The notes beneath the pieces were generated by a model that was given only the letters and a program-made list of their open reading frames with translations, did no database searches and was not told the DNA's origin. A stretch of DNA of 38,427 bases, from assembly GCA_027484985.1 (NCBI GenBank), contig JAIXRW010000032.1, forward strand, positions 1-38,427, read 5' to 3'. The DNA is from Rhodobacter sp. Lineage in GTDB: Bacteria > Pseudomonadota > Alphaproteobacteria > Rhodobacterales > Rhodobacteraceae. This document shows positions 23,313 through 31,655 of this stretch, piece by piece. The translations under genes and the position numbers were made by a program. The stretch's first letter is position 1, and each line of letters starts with the position of its first letter.

Positions 23313-25405
23313 GCAGCCGGACTGAACGCCGGGTCTCGGTGCGCCTTGTCGCGACCGGGGGGCAGGCGCTGAAGGCAGAGCTGGTCGGTATCGGCCAGGA
23401 AGGCGCCCGGGCGCTGACGCTCATCGAAGCGGCGGGGCCCCGGGCAGCGGCGGGGCTGAACGCCGCCGGGGTGTCGGCAGGCGAGGCCATGCGCCAGATG
23501 CAGGACCTTGCCGATCGCGCTGCCCGGGCGGCCAGCGCCTTGCGCCAGGCGGGGGCAGTATCCGGCACCGTCATGAACACGGTGAACAGATCCACCGGCG
23601 TCTCGGGCGGCATGGCGCGGGATGCGGCCGATGTGGCGGCCTATGGCCGAGCCCTCGATGACTTGCGCGCCAAGCACAACCCGCTCTTTGCCGTGGTGCG
23701 GGAGTATCGATCGACCCTGACCGATATCCGGCAGGCGCACCGGGTCGGGGCGATCTCGGCCGAGGAGATGACGGCAGCGATTTCTCGCGAACGGCAGGCG
23801 ACGCTGGCCAGCATCGCGGCGATCAAGGGACGCACCACGGCGCTGGGCGGGATGAGCAATGCCACCCGCAATGCCAGCCACCGCATGGCCAACCTGTCGT
23901 TTCAGCTTCAGGACATCGGGGTGTCGCTGGCGGGCGGCATGAATCCTTTCATGGTCATGGCGCAGCAAGGCAGCCAGATTTCTCAGATTTATGGCTTCGG
24001 GAATGGTGGGGTCGGCGCCCTCTTCCGCGATCTGGGCGGCATGGCGCGCACTCTCGGCCAAGGGGTGCTTCAGGTCGCTGGTCGCTTCCCGCTGGTGACG
24101 GCCGCCGTGGCGCTAGGATCAGCGGCAATCGCGGGCATGCGCAATGAGATCAACGAGACCACCGGCGCGCAGGTGAGCTTCACCGACGTCGCCCGTGCCG
24201 CCTGGCAGGTCTTCGCGGAGAACGTCTATCAGATCGGCAAGCCGGTCTTCGACACGATCCGGGGCTGGTGGGACAATGCCGTCGCCTGGGCCGATTGGGC
24301 CTGGGAGCGGATCGTCGACGGCGTGATCTGGATGGGCGACCTCGTCATCAACGCCTTCAAGGTCGCAGCCGCGGGCGCCACCTATGCCTTCCAGGGGGTG
24401 CCCGATGCCGTCGGGGCCCTCGCGGTTGGTGCAGCAAATGCCGTGATCGATGCTGTCAACTGGATGATCGAGAAGGCGCTGGCAGGGATAAACGCCCTGG
24501 CAGAAGCGGCAAACGCGGCGCTGGAAGCGGTGGGGCTTGATCCCGCCCTGTCCACGTTGGACCCAGCGACGTTTCGGATAGACAGTGTGGCCAACCCCTA
24601 TGCCGCGCGTGATGCCGAACGCCGTGCGGCCTTGGCGGCGCAAATCCGCGGCATCGTTTCGGGCTCGCCCCTGTCGGAATACTTCAACGATGTCCGCGAT
24701 CGGGCGCTGCAAATCTCGGTCACGCCCGACGATCCGGCTGAAGTTGGCACAGGCGGTGGTGGCGGCCCCTTGCAGACGGCCGAGGAAGTCGCCGCCGCGG
24801 CCGACGTTGCCGCGACCGGCTGGGCGGCGGTCAGCGAAGCGCTTTCCACATATGCTGCAGAGGCCGCGAACTGGGGCGGCAGCGTCGGCGAGGCGATCAC
24901 CAGCGCTTTCCGCGCCGGGGAAGAGGCCGTCGCCGAGTTCGTCCGCACCGGAAAGCTGGATTTCTCAAGCCTCGCGACCTCGATCATAGCCGATCTGGCG
25001 AAGATCGCTTTCCGCCGCTTCGTCTTCGGCCCCCTCGCCTCGGTGCTGGGCGGGGTTCTCGGCGGAATCGGCGGGGGCATTGGCGGCGGATCGATTTCCG
25101 CCGGGGTCTACCATTCCGGCGGCCGGGTGCCCGGCCCCGCCAGCATGATGATCCCCGCCGCGGCCCTCGCCGCCGCCCCGCGGTTCCACAATGGCGGCGG
25201 CATGGGCCTTGGCTCCGACGAGTACGCGGCCGTCCTTCTGCGCGGTGAACGCGTTCTGAACCGTGCTGAGACCCGCGCCTGGGAAGGCGGGGCAGGCACC
25301 ACTGTCAACATCTATGCCCGCGATGCCGAGAGCTTCCGCGCCTCCCGCGCGCAAGTGGCCTCCGACATCGCCCGGGCCGTGGCCTATGGCCGAAGGAGCA
25401 GCTGA
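23309..25405 (+). CDS. Tail tape measure protein
   Basis: The protein has 698 residues. It fills the tail tube and fixes its length; it also takes part in DNA delivery. The N-terminal third is helical and Ala-rich (ALTLIEAAGPRAAAGLNAAG, MRQMQDLADRAARAASALRQAG), as in tape measures, followed by LSFQLQDIGVSLAGGMNPFMVMAQQGSQI. Hydrophobic segments lie around 255-280 and 330-395, typical of channel-forming parts. The C-terminus has the Gly-rich GGVLGGIGGGIGGG and then FHNGGGMGLGSDEYAAVLLRGERVLN, a common tape-measure ending. The ATG overlaps the frameshift product's stop. At roughly 1.5 angstrom per residue the tail would be about 100 nm; this is a rule-of-thumb estimate. Confidence 0.92.
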   Translation: MSSRTERRVSVRLVATGGQALKAELVGIGQEGARALTLIEAAGPRAAAGLNAAGVSAGEAMRQMQDLADRAARAASALRQAGAVSGTVMNTVNRSTGVSGGMARDAADVAAYGRALDDLRAKHNPLFAVVREYRSTLTDIRQAHRVGAISAEEMTAAISRERQATLASIAAIKGRTTALGGMSNATRNASHRMANLSFQLQDIGVSLAGGMNPFMVMAQQGSQISQIYGFGNGGVGALFRDLGGMARTLGQGVLQVAGRFPLVTAAVALGSAAIAGMRNEINETTGAQVSFTDVARAAWQVFAENVYQIGKPVFDTIRGWWDNAVAWADWAWERIVDGVIWMGDLVINAFKVAAAGATYAFQGVPDAVGALAVGAANAVIDAVNWMIEKALAGINALAEAANAALEAVGLDPALSTLDPATFRIDSVANPYAARDAERRAALAAQIRGIVSGSPLSEYFNDVRDRALQISVTPDDPAEVGTGGGGGPLQTAEEVAAAADVAATGWAAVSEALSTYAAEAANWGGSVGEAITSAFRAGEEAVAEFVRTGKLDFSSLATSIIADLAKIAFRRFVFGPLASVLGGVLGGIGGGIGGGSISAGVYHSGGRVPGPASMMIPAAALAAAPRFHNGGGMGLGSDEYAAVLLRGERVLNRAETRAWEGGAGTTVNIYARDAESFRASRAQVASDIARAVAYGRRSS

Positions 25406-26032
25406 ATGGCGTTTCACGAGATCAGGTTTCCCGACAGCATCAGCCGGGGGGCAAAAGGCGGGCCGGAACGGCGCACACGCATCGTCGAACTGGCCTCGGG
25501 CGATGAGGAACGCAATGCGTCCTGGGCGAACTCGCGGCGGCGCTATGACATCTCCTATGGCGTGCGCCGGGCCGACGATCTGGCGGCCGTTGTCGCCTTC
25601 TTCGAGGCCCGCAATGGCCGCCTGCACGCGTTCCGGTTCAAGGATTGGTCGGACTACAAGTCCTGCCTGCCCTCGGCCGCACCTGCTGCCACCGACCAGA
25701 TCATCGGCACCGGCAACGGATCGACCACCACCTTCGCCCTGACGAAGACCTACGCCTCCGGCGCACAATCCTGGGCGCGGGCGATCATCAAGCCCTTGGC
25801 GGGCAGCGTGACGGTCTCTTTGAACGGGCTGGCACAAGGATCGGGCTGGTCGGTCAATACCACCACCGGGATCATTACCTTCACCGTCGCGCCAACCACC
25901 GGCGCCGTGATCCGTGCCGGGTTCGAATTCGATGTGCCGGTGCGCTTCGACACCGACGAGCTGCCCGTCACGCTCGACATCGAACGCACCGGCTCCATCC
26001 CCTCCATTCCCCTGATCGAGGTGCGCCGATGA
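25406..26032 (+). CDS. DUF2460-family distal tail protein (GTA gp12-like)
   Basis: The protein has 208 residues. FHEIRFPDSISRGAKGGPERRTRIVELASGDEERNASWANSRRRYDISYGVR followed by FFEARNGRLHAFRFKDWSDYKSC is the DUF2460 signature found in the Rhodobacter GTA and related phages. There it forms the distal tail hub ring that joins tube and tip. The middle has a beta-rich insert (IIGTGNGSTTTFALTKTYASG), and the C-terminus is FDVPVRFDTDELPVTLDIE. The ATG follows the tape-measure stop directly, with AAGGAG upstream. The next gene starts in an ATGA overlap. Confidence 0.9.
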   Translation: MAFHEIRFPDSISRGAKGGPERRTRIVELASGDEERNASWANSRRRYDISYGVRRADDLAAVVAFFEARNGRLHAFRFKDWSDYKSCLPSAAPAATDQIIGTGNGSTTTFALTKTYASGAQSWARAIIKPLAGSVTVSLNGLAQGSGWSVNTTTGIITFTVAPTTGAVIRAGFEFDVPVRFDTDELPVTLDIERTGSIPSIPLIEVRR

Positions 26033-26328
26033 CCCCACCCAAAGACCGCAACTCGATGGGATTCGTGGCCTATGTCAGTCTCGCGCTGGCCCTTTCCGCC
26101 CAAGGCGGGGCTGCCATCTGGTGGGCCGGGATCATCAACACCCGCGTCGTGATGATCGAACGGCAACTGGACGATCTGGCCATGATCCGCCCCGAGCAAA
26201 TTCGCGATGTGGCCGAGGCCCTGCGCGCCATCGCCGTGATCGAAGAGCGGATGATCCGCCTCGACGAGAACATCGCCCGCATCGGCGCCGCCGTCGGCCG
26301 CCTCGAACAACAGGACCGCACCCCATGA
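26029..26328 (+). CDS. Small single-span membrane protein in the tail-tip operon
   Basis: The protein has 99 residues. One hydrophobic segment lies at about residues 10-33 (GFVAYVSLALALSAQGGAAIWWAGII), followed by a helical, coiled-coil-like soluble part (MIERQLDDLAMIRPEQIRDVAEALRAIAVIEERMIRLDENIARI). It overlaps the genes on both sides by 4 bp, so it is made with the tail-tip proteins. It resembles neither a typical holin nor a tail protein. A spanin-like or membrane-associated accessory role is possible, but no family was recognised. The true holin candidate lies at 34435. Confidence 0.7.
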   Translation: MTPPKDRNSMGFVAYVSLALALSAQGGAAIWWAGIINTRVVMIERQLDDLAMIRPEQIRDVAEALRAIAVIEERMIRLDENIARIGAAVGRLEQQDRTP

Positions 26329-27230
26329 AGACCCTGCCCGCAGGTTTCCAAGCGCATCTGGACGAAGGAACGACGACGCTGGCTTGGTGCTGGCGGCTGC
26401 ACCGCCGCGATGGTGCCGTCTTCGGGTTCACCGACCACGACCGAGTGCTCGCCTTCGCGGCCACCAGTTTCGAACCCGAGACCGGCTTTGCCGCCAGCGA
26501 GATCAGAAGCCTCGGCGATCTGTCGGTTGACGCCCAAGACGTCCAGGGCGCACTGCGGTCTGATCGGATTACCGAGACCGATATCGCCGACGGGCTTTGG
26601 GACAATGCCGCGGTCGAAGTTTGGTTGGTGAACTGGCAAGCGGTCGGCCAGCGCGTCCTGATGCGGCGCGGCAGCATTGGTGAGATCAGGCGGGGCCGTC
26701 ATGCATTCACCGCCGAAGTGCGAGCGCTGGCGCATCTCCTCAATCAGCCGGTCGGTCGGACGTTTCAGTATTTCTGCGACGCAACCTTAGGCGATGCGCG
26801 CTGTGGGGTGAACCTGACCAGCGCCCTGTATCGCGGCACGGGGGCTGTCACGGCCACGATCGGCGACCGGCGGTTTACCTTCGCGACGGGCCTCGGCGCC
26901 TTCGCCTCGGGCTGGTTCGACTTTGGGGTGGTGGAATGGACGACCGGCACCAATGCCGGGCGGCGGGCGGAAGTGGCGGGTCATACCCTCGCCAGTGGCA
27001 CGGCCACGATCACCCTGATGGAGGCACCAGTGCGCCCGATCGCCCCGGGAGATGCCTTCGCCATCACCGCGGGCTGCGACAAGCGGCATGCCACCTGCCG
27101 CGACCGCTTCGGCAATGCGATCAACTTCCGCGGCTTCCCTTCCATTCCAGGCGACGATCTGGTGACGCGCTACCCGAACGAGACCGATGCCAACTCCGGC
27201 GCGCCGCTGCGCCCTCTCGCCGATGGCTGA
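26325..27230 (+). CDS. DUF2163-family tail-tip hub protein (GTA gp13-like)
   Basis: The protein has 301 residues. FQAHLDEGTTTLAWCWRLHRRDGAVFGFTDHDR at the N-terminus, RRGSIGEIRRGRHAFTAEVRALAHLLNQPVGR in the middle and the Cys-containing FQYFCDATLGDARCGVNL and GCDKRHATCRDRFGNAINFRGF are the DUF2163 hallmarks. In the GTA this protein is part of the baseplate hub, and the conserved cysteines (about 147, 155, and 255-262) are proposed to hold an iron-sulphur-like site in relatives. The ATG at 26325 is set by the ATGA overlap; a longer frame to the left is a shadow. The end overlaps the NlpC/P60 gene by 8 bp. Confidence 0.9.
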   Translation: MKTLPAGFQAHLDEGTTTLAWCWRLHRRDGAVFGFTDHDRVLAFAATSFEPETGFAASEIRSLGDLSVDAQDVQGALRSDRITETDIADGLWDNAAVEVWLVNWQAVGQRVLMRRGSIGEIRRGRHAFTAEVRALAHLLNQPVGRTFQYFCDATLGDARCGVNLTSALYRGTGAVTATIGDRRFTFATGLGAFASGWFDFGVVEWTTGTNAGRRAEVAGHTLASGTATITLMEAPVRPIAPGDAFAITAGCDKRHATCRDRFGNAINFRGFPSIPGDDLVTRYPNETDANSGAPLRPLADG

Positions 27231-27666
27231 GACCCGGGCCCCAGCCGATCTTGCCCGGGTGGTGGCGATCACGGAAAGCTGGCTCGGCACCCCCTACCTG
27301 CATCAAGCCTCCGCAAGGGGTCTCGGCACCGATTGCCTCGGGCTTGCCCGCGGCATCTGGCGCGATCTGCACGGCGCCGAGCCGATCAGCCCGCCGCCTT
27401 ATACCCGCGATTGGGGCGAGAGCAGCGGGCGCGAAGTGATGTGGGAGGCCGCCCGGACCTTCCTGATCGAGATCCCCGTGGGCGCGGCTGAACCCGGCGC
27501 GCTGATCCTCTTCCGGATGGTGGCAAGCGCACCGGCAAAGCACTGCGGCATCCTCGTGCCCGGCCTCGCCCTCATCCACGCACGCGAGACCACTGGCGTC
27601 ACGCGCGAACCTTTCACCCTGCCCTGGCGCCGTCGCGCCGTTGCGGCTTTCCTCTTTCCAGGCTGA
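27223..27666 (+). CDS. NlpC/P60 cell-wall peptidase of the tail tip (GTA gp14-like)
   Basis: The protein has 147 residues. The catalytic Cys is C38 in GTDCLGLARG, the His is H107 in AKHCGILV, and the third polar residue is probably H119 in ALIHARE. The order and spacing fit NlpC/P60 endopeptidases. Such enzymes at the tail tip cut peptide cross-links so that DNA can enter through the cell wall. The start at 27223 overlaps the upstream stop by 8 bp. It is the standard partner of the TIM-barrel tail protein that follows 5 bp downstream. Confidence 0.92.
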   Translation: MAETRAPADLARVVAITESWLGTPYLHQASARGLGTDCLGLARGIWRDLHGAEPISPPPYTRDWGESSGREVMWEAARTFLIEIPVGAAEPGALILFRMVASAPAKHCGILVPGLALIHARETTGVTREPFTLPWRRRAVAAFLFPG

Positions 27667-27671
27667 TCCCC

Positions 27672-30600
27672 ATGGCAACCATGCTCCTCGCCGCCGCCGG
27701 TTCCGCAATCGGTAGCGCCTTCGGTGGTGCGTTTCTCGGCTTCAGCGCCTCCACGATCGGCGGCGCCATCGGCTCCTTTGCGGGCTCGGTCATCGACAGC
27801 CTGATCATCGGCTCGCTTGCCCCCGACCAACGTATCGAAGGCGCGAAGCTTGACGATCTGCGCCTGACATCTGCCACCGAAGGCGCCGTAATCCCGCGGC
27901 TGTACGGCACGATGCGGCTGGGCGGGAACATCATCTGGGCCACGGATTTCCGCGAGGAGCAGTTCCGCCAGACCCAAGGCGGCGGCAAAGGCGGTGGGCC
28001 GAAGGTCGTCACCGAAGGCTATCGCTACTACGCCTCCTTCGCCGTGGCCCTTTGCGAGGGCCCAATCGGCGGCGTCTGCCGCATCTGGGCTGACGGCAAA
28101 CCCTTCGATGTGCCCGGGGCCGCTATTCGGGTGCACTTGGGCACGGAAAGCCAGATGCCCGACCCGTTCATCGAGGCCAAGGAAGGCGCTGGGCAGGCCC
28201 CGGCCTATCGGGGCGTGGCCTATGTCGTCTTCGAGGATCTGGCGCTCGAGAGTTTCGGCAACCGTCTGCCGCAACTGTCTTTCGAGGTGATCCGGCCCTC
28301 TCCCGATCCCGCCGCCATGGAACGGCTCGTGCGCGCCGTGAACCTGATCCCGTCCGCGGGCGAGTTCGTCTATGCGACCGAGACCGTCACCCGCACCACC
28401 GCGGCCCCCGGGCTTTGGAACAGCGGCAGCGGGAATGGCACCTCTACCCCGGAGAACGAGAACAGCGTCGAAGGCCTGCCTGATCTGGTGGCCTCGCTGA
28501 ACCGGCTGGACGCCGCCCTGCCAGAATGCGAGGCGGTGTCCCTTGTCGTGTCCTGGTTCGGCACCGATCTGCGCGCGGGCAACTGCCAGATCAAGCCGGG
28601 CGTGGAATCCACCACCAAGACCACAAACCCGATGGTTTGGCAGGTGAATGGCGTGACTCGCGCTGCGGCGCATGTCGTCTCTACCGTCGACGGTGGCCCG
28701 GCCTATGGCGGCACGCCCACCGATGCCGCTGTCGTGCAGGCCATTCAAGAACTGAAGGCGCGCGGCAAGCGTGTCACCTTCTACCCCTTCATCCTGATGG
28801 ATATCCCCGCGGCCAACACCCTGCCAAACCCCTATTCGCCGAACGGCACCACCATCGGCCAGCCGGTCTATCCCTGGCGCGGGCGGATCACCTGCAGCCC
28901 CGCGGCAGGCTTCGCGGGCACGGTGGACAAGACGGCCGCGGCGGGGACACAAGTTGCGGCCTTCTTCGGGTCGGCCGCACCCGCGCAGTTCGCGGTCTCG
29001 GGCACGACAGTTAGCTTCACCGGCAGCCCCAGCGATTGGGGCGTTCGTCGGATGATCCTGCATTATGCCCATCTCTGCGCCGCGGCCGGGGGCGTGGACG
29101 CATTCCTGATCGGCACCGAGATGCGCGGGCTGACGCAAATCCGCTCCGGCGCCTCGACCTATCCTGCCGTCACCTCCTTCGTGCAACTCGCGGCCGATGT
29201 CAGCGCAATCCTCGGGCCGGGCACCAAGGTCAGCTATGCCGCCGACTGGTCAGAATACTTCGGGCATCAACCGGCCGACGGCACGGGCGATGTGTTCTTT
29301 CACCTCGATCCGCTTTGGGCCTCGCCGCACGTCGATTTCGTGGCGATCGACAATTACCTGCCGCTTTCAGATTGGCGCGATGGCGACAATCACCTCGATG
29401 CCCTGGCCGGATGGCAAGGGCCGCAGCAGACCTCCTATCTGCAAGCCAACATCGAGGGCGGCGAAGGCTACGACTGGTTCTATGCCTCCTCAGCCGACCG
29501 CCTGGCGCAAATCCGCACCCCGATCACGGACGGTGTCGGAAAGCCTTGGGTGTTCCGCCCCAAGGACCTGCGGAACTGGTGGAGCCAGCCACACGTCAAC
29601 CGCCCAGGCGGCATCGAAAGTGGCGGGCCGACGGCTTGGGTGCCGGGGTCTAAGCCAATCCGCTTCACGGAGACCGGTGCGCCTTGCGTCGATCGCGGCA
29701 CCAACCAGCCGAATGTCTTTGTCGATCCCAAATCCTCGGAATCCCTGCTGCCGCATTTTTCGCGCGGCTGGCCCGATGAGTTTATCCAGCGCCGCTATGC
29801 CGAGGCGCTGATCGGCTATTGGGCCAACCCCGTCAACAACCCTGCCGCCTCGCTTTACTCTGGCCAGATGATCGAGACTGCCGAGATCGCACTTTGGACA
29901 TGGGACGCCCGCCCCTTCCCGGCCTTCCCCGCCCGCAGTGATGTCTGGTCCGATGCCGAGAACTGGCGGCTGGGGCATTGGCTCATTGGCCGCGCCGGGG
30001 CGACCGGCCTTGCAGAACTCGTGGCCGAGCTTTGCGCCCGCGCTGGGCTGGCCCCGACCGATCTGGATGTCACTGACCTTGCCGTGTCGGTGCCGGGCTT
30101 TGCGGTCAATGCGATCGAAAGCCCCCGTGCCTCGATCGAGACCCTCGCCCGGCTTTTAGGGTTCGATGCCTTTGAGGCCGAGGGTAAAATCCGCTTCCGC
30201 ATGCGGGGACAGCGGCCGGTGGCCACGATCACCCTCGACAGGCTGGTAGCGGCCAGCCGCGAGGCCGAGGATCTGGAACTGACCCGGGCGCAAGAGACCG
30301 AACTGCCCCTCGCCCTCAAATGGCGGCTGATGGCGCGCGACGAGGAATTTGCCGGGATCACAGTCGAAGCGCGCCGGATCACCGTCGACACGGCACGGAT
30401 TTCCGCAGAGCAACTGCCCATCGCCTCGACCAGTGGCGCCGCCGAACGCGGGGTGCGGCGTGCCCTGTTCGAGGCTTGGGTTGGCCGCGAGAAGGCGAGC
30501 TTCACCCTACCGCCCTCGCGCCTCGCGCTGGACCCGGCCGATGTGATCCTGCTGGATCACGACAACCGCCTGATCGAATTCGCCCTCACCTCGATTACCG

Positions 30601-31643
30601 ACGGCGCTGGGCGGCGGGTTGAGGCGCGGCGGTCGGATCGCGCGCTTTACGATCTGACCCCTGGCAGCGATCGGGGCGCAACCTCGGGGGCGAAGGCGGT
30701 CTATGGGCCACCGCTGGTTGCCCTGATGAACCTGCCGCAGTTGTCGGAGGATTTTCCGGACTGGCAGCCCTATGCCGCAGCCCATGCCGCCCCGTGGTAT
30801 GGCACGGCCGCGGTCTGGCGATCGGCCACCACAGACGGGTTTTCCGTCCTGACCACCATCTCCCGGCCGGGCTGGTTTGGCACCTTGGCCTTCCCCTTCT
30901 TCGCAGGGCCGACAAACCGCTTTGACCGCGGCAATGAGCTTTGGGTCGACATGATCGCGGGCCAGTTCGCCAGCGTCAGCGATACGGCTGTGTTTTCCGG
31001 CACGAACTGGCTGGCGATCGAGACCGCCCCCGACCTCTGGGAGATCATCGGCTTCGCCACCGCCAGCCTGCAGTCGCCCGGGCGCTGGCGCGTGACCCGG
31101 CTCCTGCGTGGCCTTCTCGGCACTGAGGATGCCATCGCCAATCCCGCCCCGGCCGGGGCACGGGTGGTCGTGCTAGACGGTGGGGTCAAACCCCTGCCAA
31201 TCGGCAGCGCCGATTATGGCGCGGCCTGGAACTGGCGGATCGGGGCCTCAAGCAAACCCGCGGGCGACCCGGCGAACCTCGCGGTCACCTTCGCGCCCAT
31301 GGCCCGCGGCTTACAGCCCTGGCGGCCCTGTCATGCCCGGCGAGTCAACCTGCCCGGTGGCGATATCGCCCTCAGCTGGACCCGCCGCACACGGGCATTT
31401 GCGGGCGACAACTGGGCCTTGACGGAAGTGCCGTTGGGTGAGGCAGCAGAGGCCTATGAACTCGACGTGCTAAACAGCGCGGCGGTCGTGCGGACGGTTT
31501 CCGGCCTTGCCACGCCTGCCTTCACCTACACGACAGCGATGCAAACGGCCGACTTCGGTGCCTCGGTTTCCGGCACCTTTTCTGTGCGCATCGCGCAAAC
31601 CGGCGCGCTGGGCCGGGGTGCCATCCTCGACATCACCCTTTGA
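27672..31643 (+). CDS. TIM-barrel tail host-specificity protein (GTA gp15-like)
   Basis: The protein has 1323 residues and is the large central tail-tip protein. The N-terminus is Gly/Ala-rich and hydrophobic (about 1-50). A tail-protein domain follows: VIPRLYGTMRLGGNIIWATDF, then FAVALCEGPIGGVCRIWADGKPF. The GTA-type TIM-barrel domain spans roughly 430-740, with FLIGTEMRGLTQIR, VSYAADWSEYFGHQ, HVDFVAIDNYLPLSDWRDG and TETGAPCVDRGTNQPN. The C-terminal third is a beta-rich phage-tail domain. In the GTA and related phages this protein extends to the tip and is thought to contact the cell surface, with receptor-binding parts downstream. The ATG lies 5 bp after the NlpC gene. It is full-length and appears intact. 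Confidence 0.92.
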   Translation: MATMLLAAAGSAIGSAFGGAFLGFSASTIGGAIGSFAGSVIDSLIIGSLAPDQRIEGAKLDDLRLTSATEGAVIPRLYGTMRLGGNIIWATDFREEQFRQTQGGGKGGGPKVVTEGYRYYASFAVALCEGPIGGVCRIWADGKPFDVPGAAIRVHLGTESQMPDPFIEAKEGAGQAPAYRGVAYVVFEDLALESFGNRLPQLSFEVIRPSPDPAAMERLVRAVNLIPSAGEFVYATETVTRTTAAPGLWNSGSGNGTSTPENENSVEGLPDLVASLNRLDAALPECEAVSLVVSWFGTDLRAGNCQIKPGVESTTKTTNPMVWQVNGVTRAAAHVVSTVDGGPAYGGTPTDAAVVQAIQELKARGKRVTFYPFILMDIPAANTLPNPYSPNGTTIGQPVYPWRGRITCSPAAGFAGTVDKTAAAGTQVAAFFGSAAPAQFAVSGTTVSFTGSPSDWGVRRMILHYAHLCAAAGGVDAFLIGTEMRGLTQIRSGASTYPAVTSFVQLAADVSAILGPGTKVSYAADWSEYFGHQPADGTGDVFFHLDPLWASPHVDFVAIDNYLPLSDWRDGDNHLDALAGWQGPQQTSYLQANIEGGEGYDWFYASSADRLAQIRTPITDGVGKPWVFRPKDLRNWWSQPHVNRPGGIESGGPTAWVPGSKPIRFTETGAPCVDRGTNQPNVFVDPKSSESLLPHFSRGWPDEFIQRRYAEALIGYWANPVNNPAASLYSGQMIETAEIALWTWDARPFPAFPARSDVWSDAENWRLGHWLIGRAGATGLAELVAELCARAGLAPTDLDVTDLAVSVPGFAVNAIESPRASIETLARLLGFDAFEAEGKIRFRMRGQRPVATITLDRLVAASREAEDLELTRAQETELPLALKWRLMARDEEFAGITVEARRITVDTARISAEQLPIASTSGAAERGVRRALFEAWVGREKASFTLPPSRLALDPADVILLDHDNRLIEFALTSITDGAGRRVEARRSDRALYDLTPGSDRGATSGAKAVYGPPLVALMNLPQLSEDFPDWQPYAAAHAAPWYGTAAVWRSATTDGFSVLTTISRPGWFGTLAFPFFAGPTNRFDRGNELWVDMIAGQFASVSDTAVFSGTNWLAIETAPDLWEIIGFATASLQSPGRWRVTRLLRGLLGTEDAIANPAPAGARVVVLDGGVKPLPIGSADYGAAWNWRIGASSKPAGDPANLAVTFAPMARGLQPWRPCHARRVNLPGGDIALSWTRRTRAFAGDNWALTEVPLGEAAEAYELDVLNSAAVVRTVSGLATPAFTYTTAMQTADFGASVSGTFSVRIAQTGALGRGAILDITL

Positions 31644-31655
31644 TCCGGAGGCCCC

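Noticed and set aside
27399..29186. Open frame of 595 codons on the minus strand
   Set aside because: It lies antisense to the NlpC/P60 and TIM-barrel genes, whose motifs are unmistakable, and its translation is low-complexity Gly/Arg/Ala-rich.
25406..31643. Whole window as a gene transfer agent
   Set aside because: The tail-tip block resembles the Rhodobacter GTA, but integrase, replication and methylation genes, a GpA-type terminase, a lambda-type portal and lysis genes indicate a true prophage.
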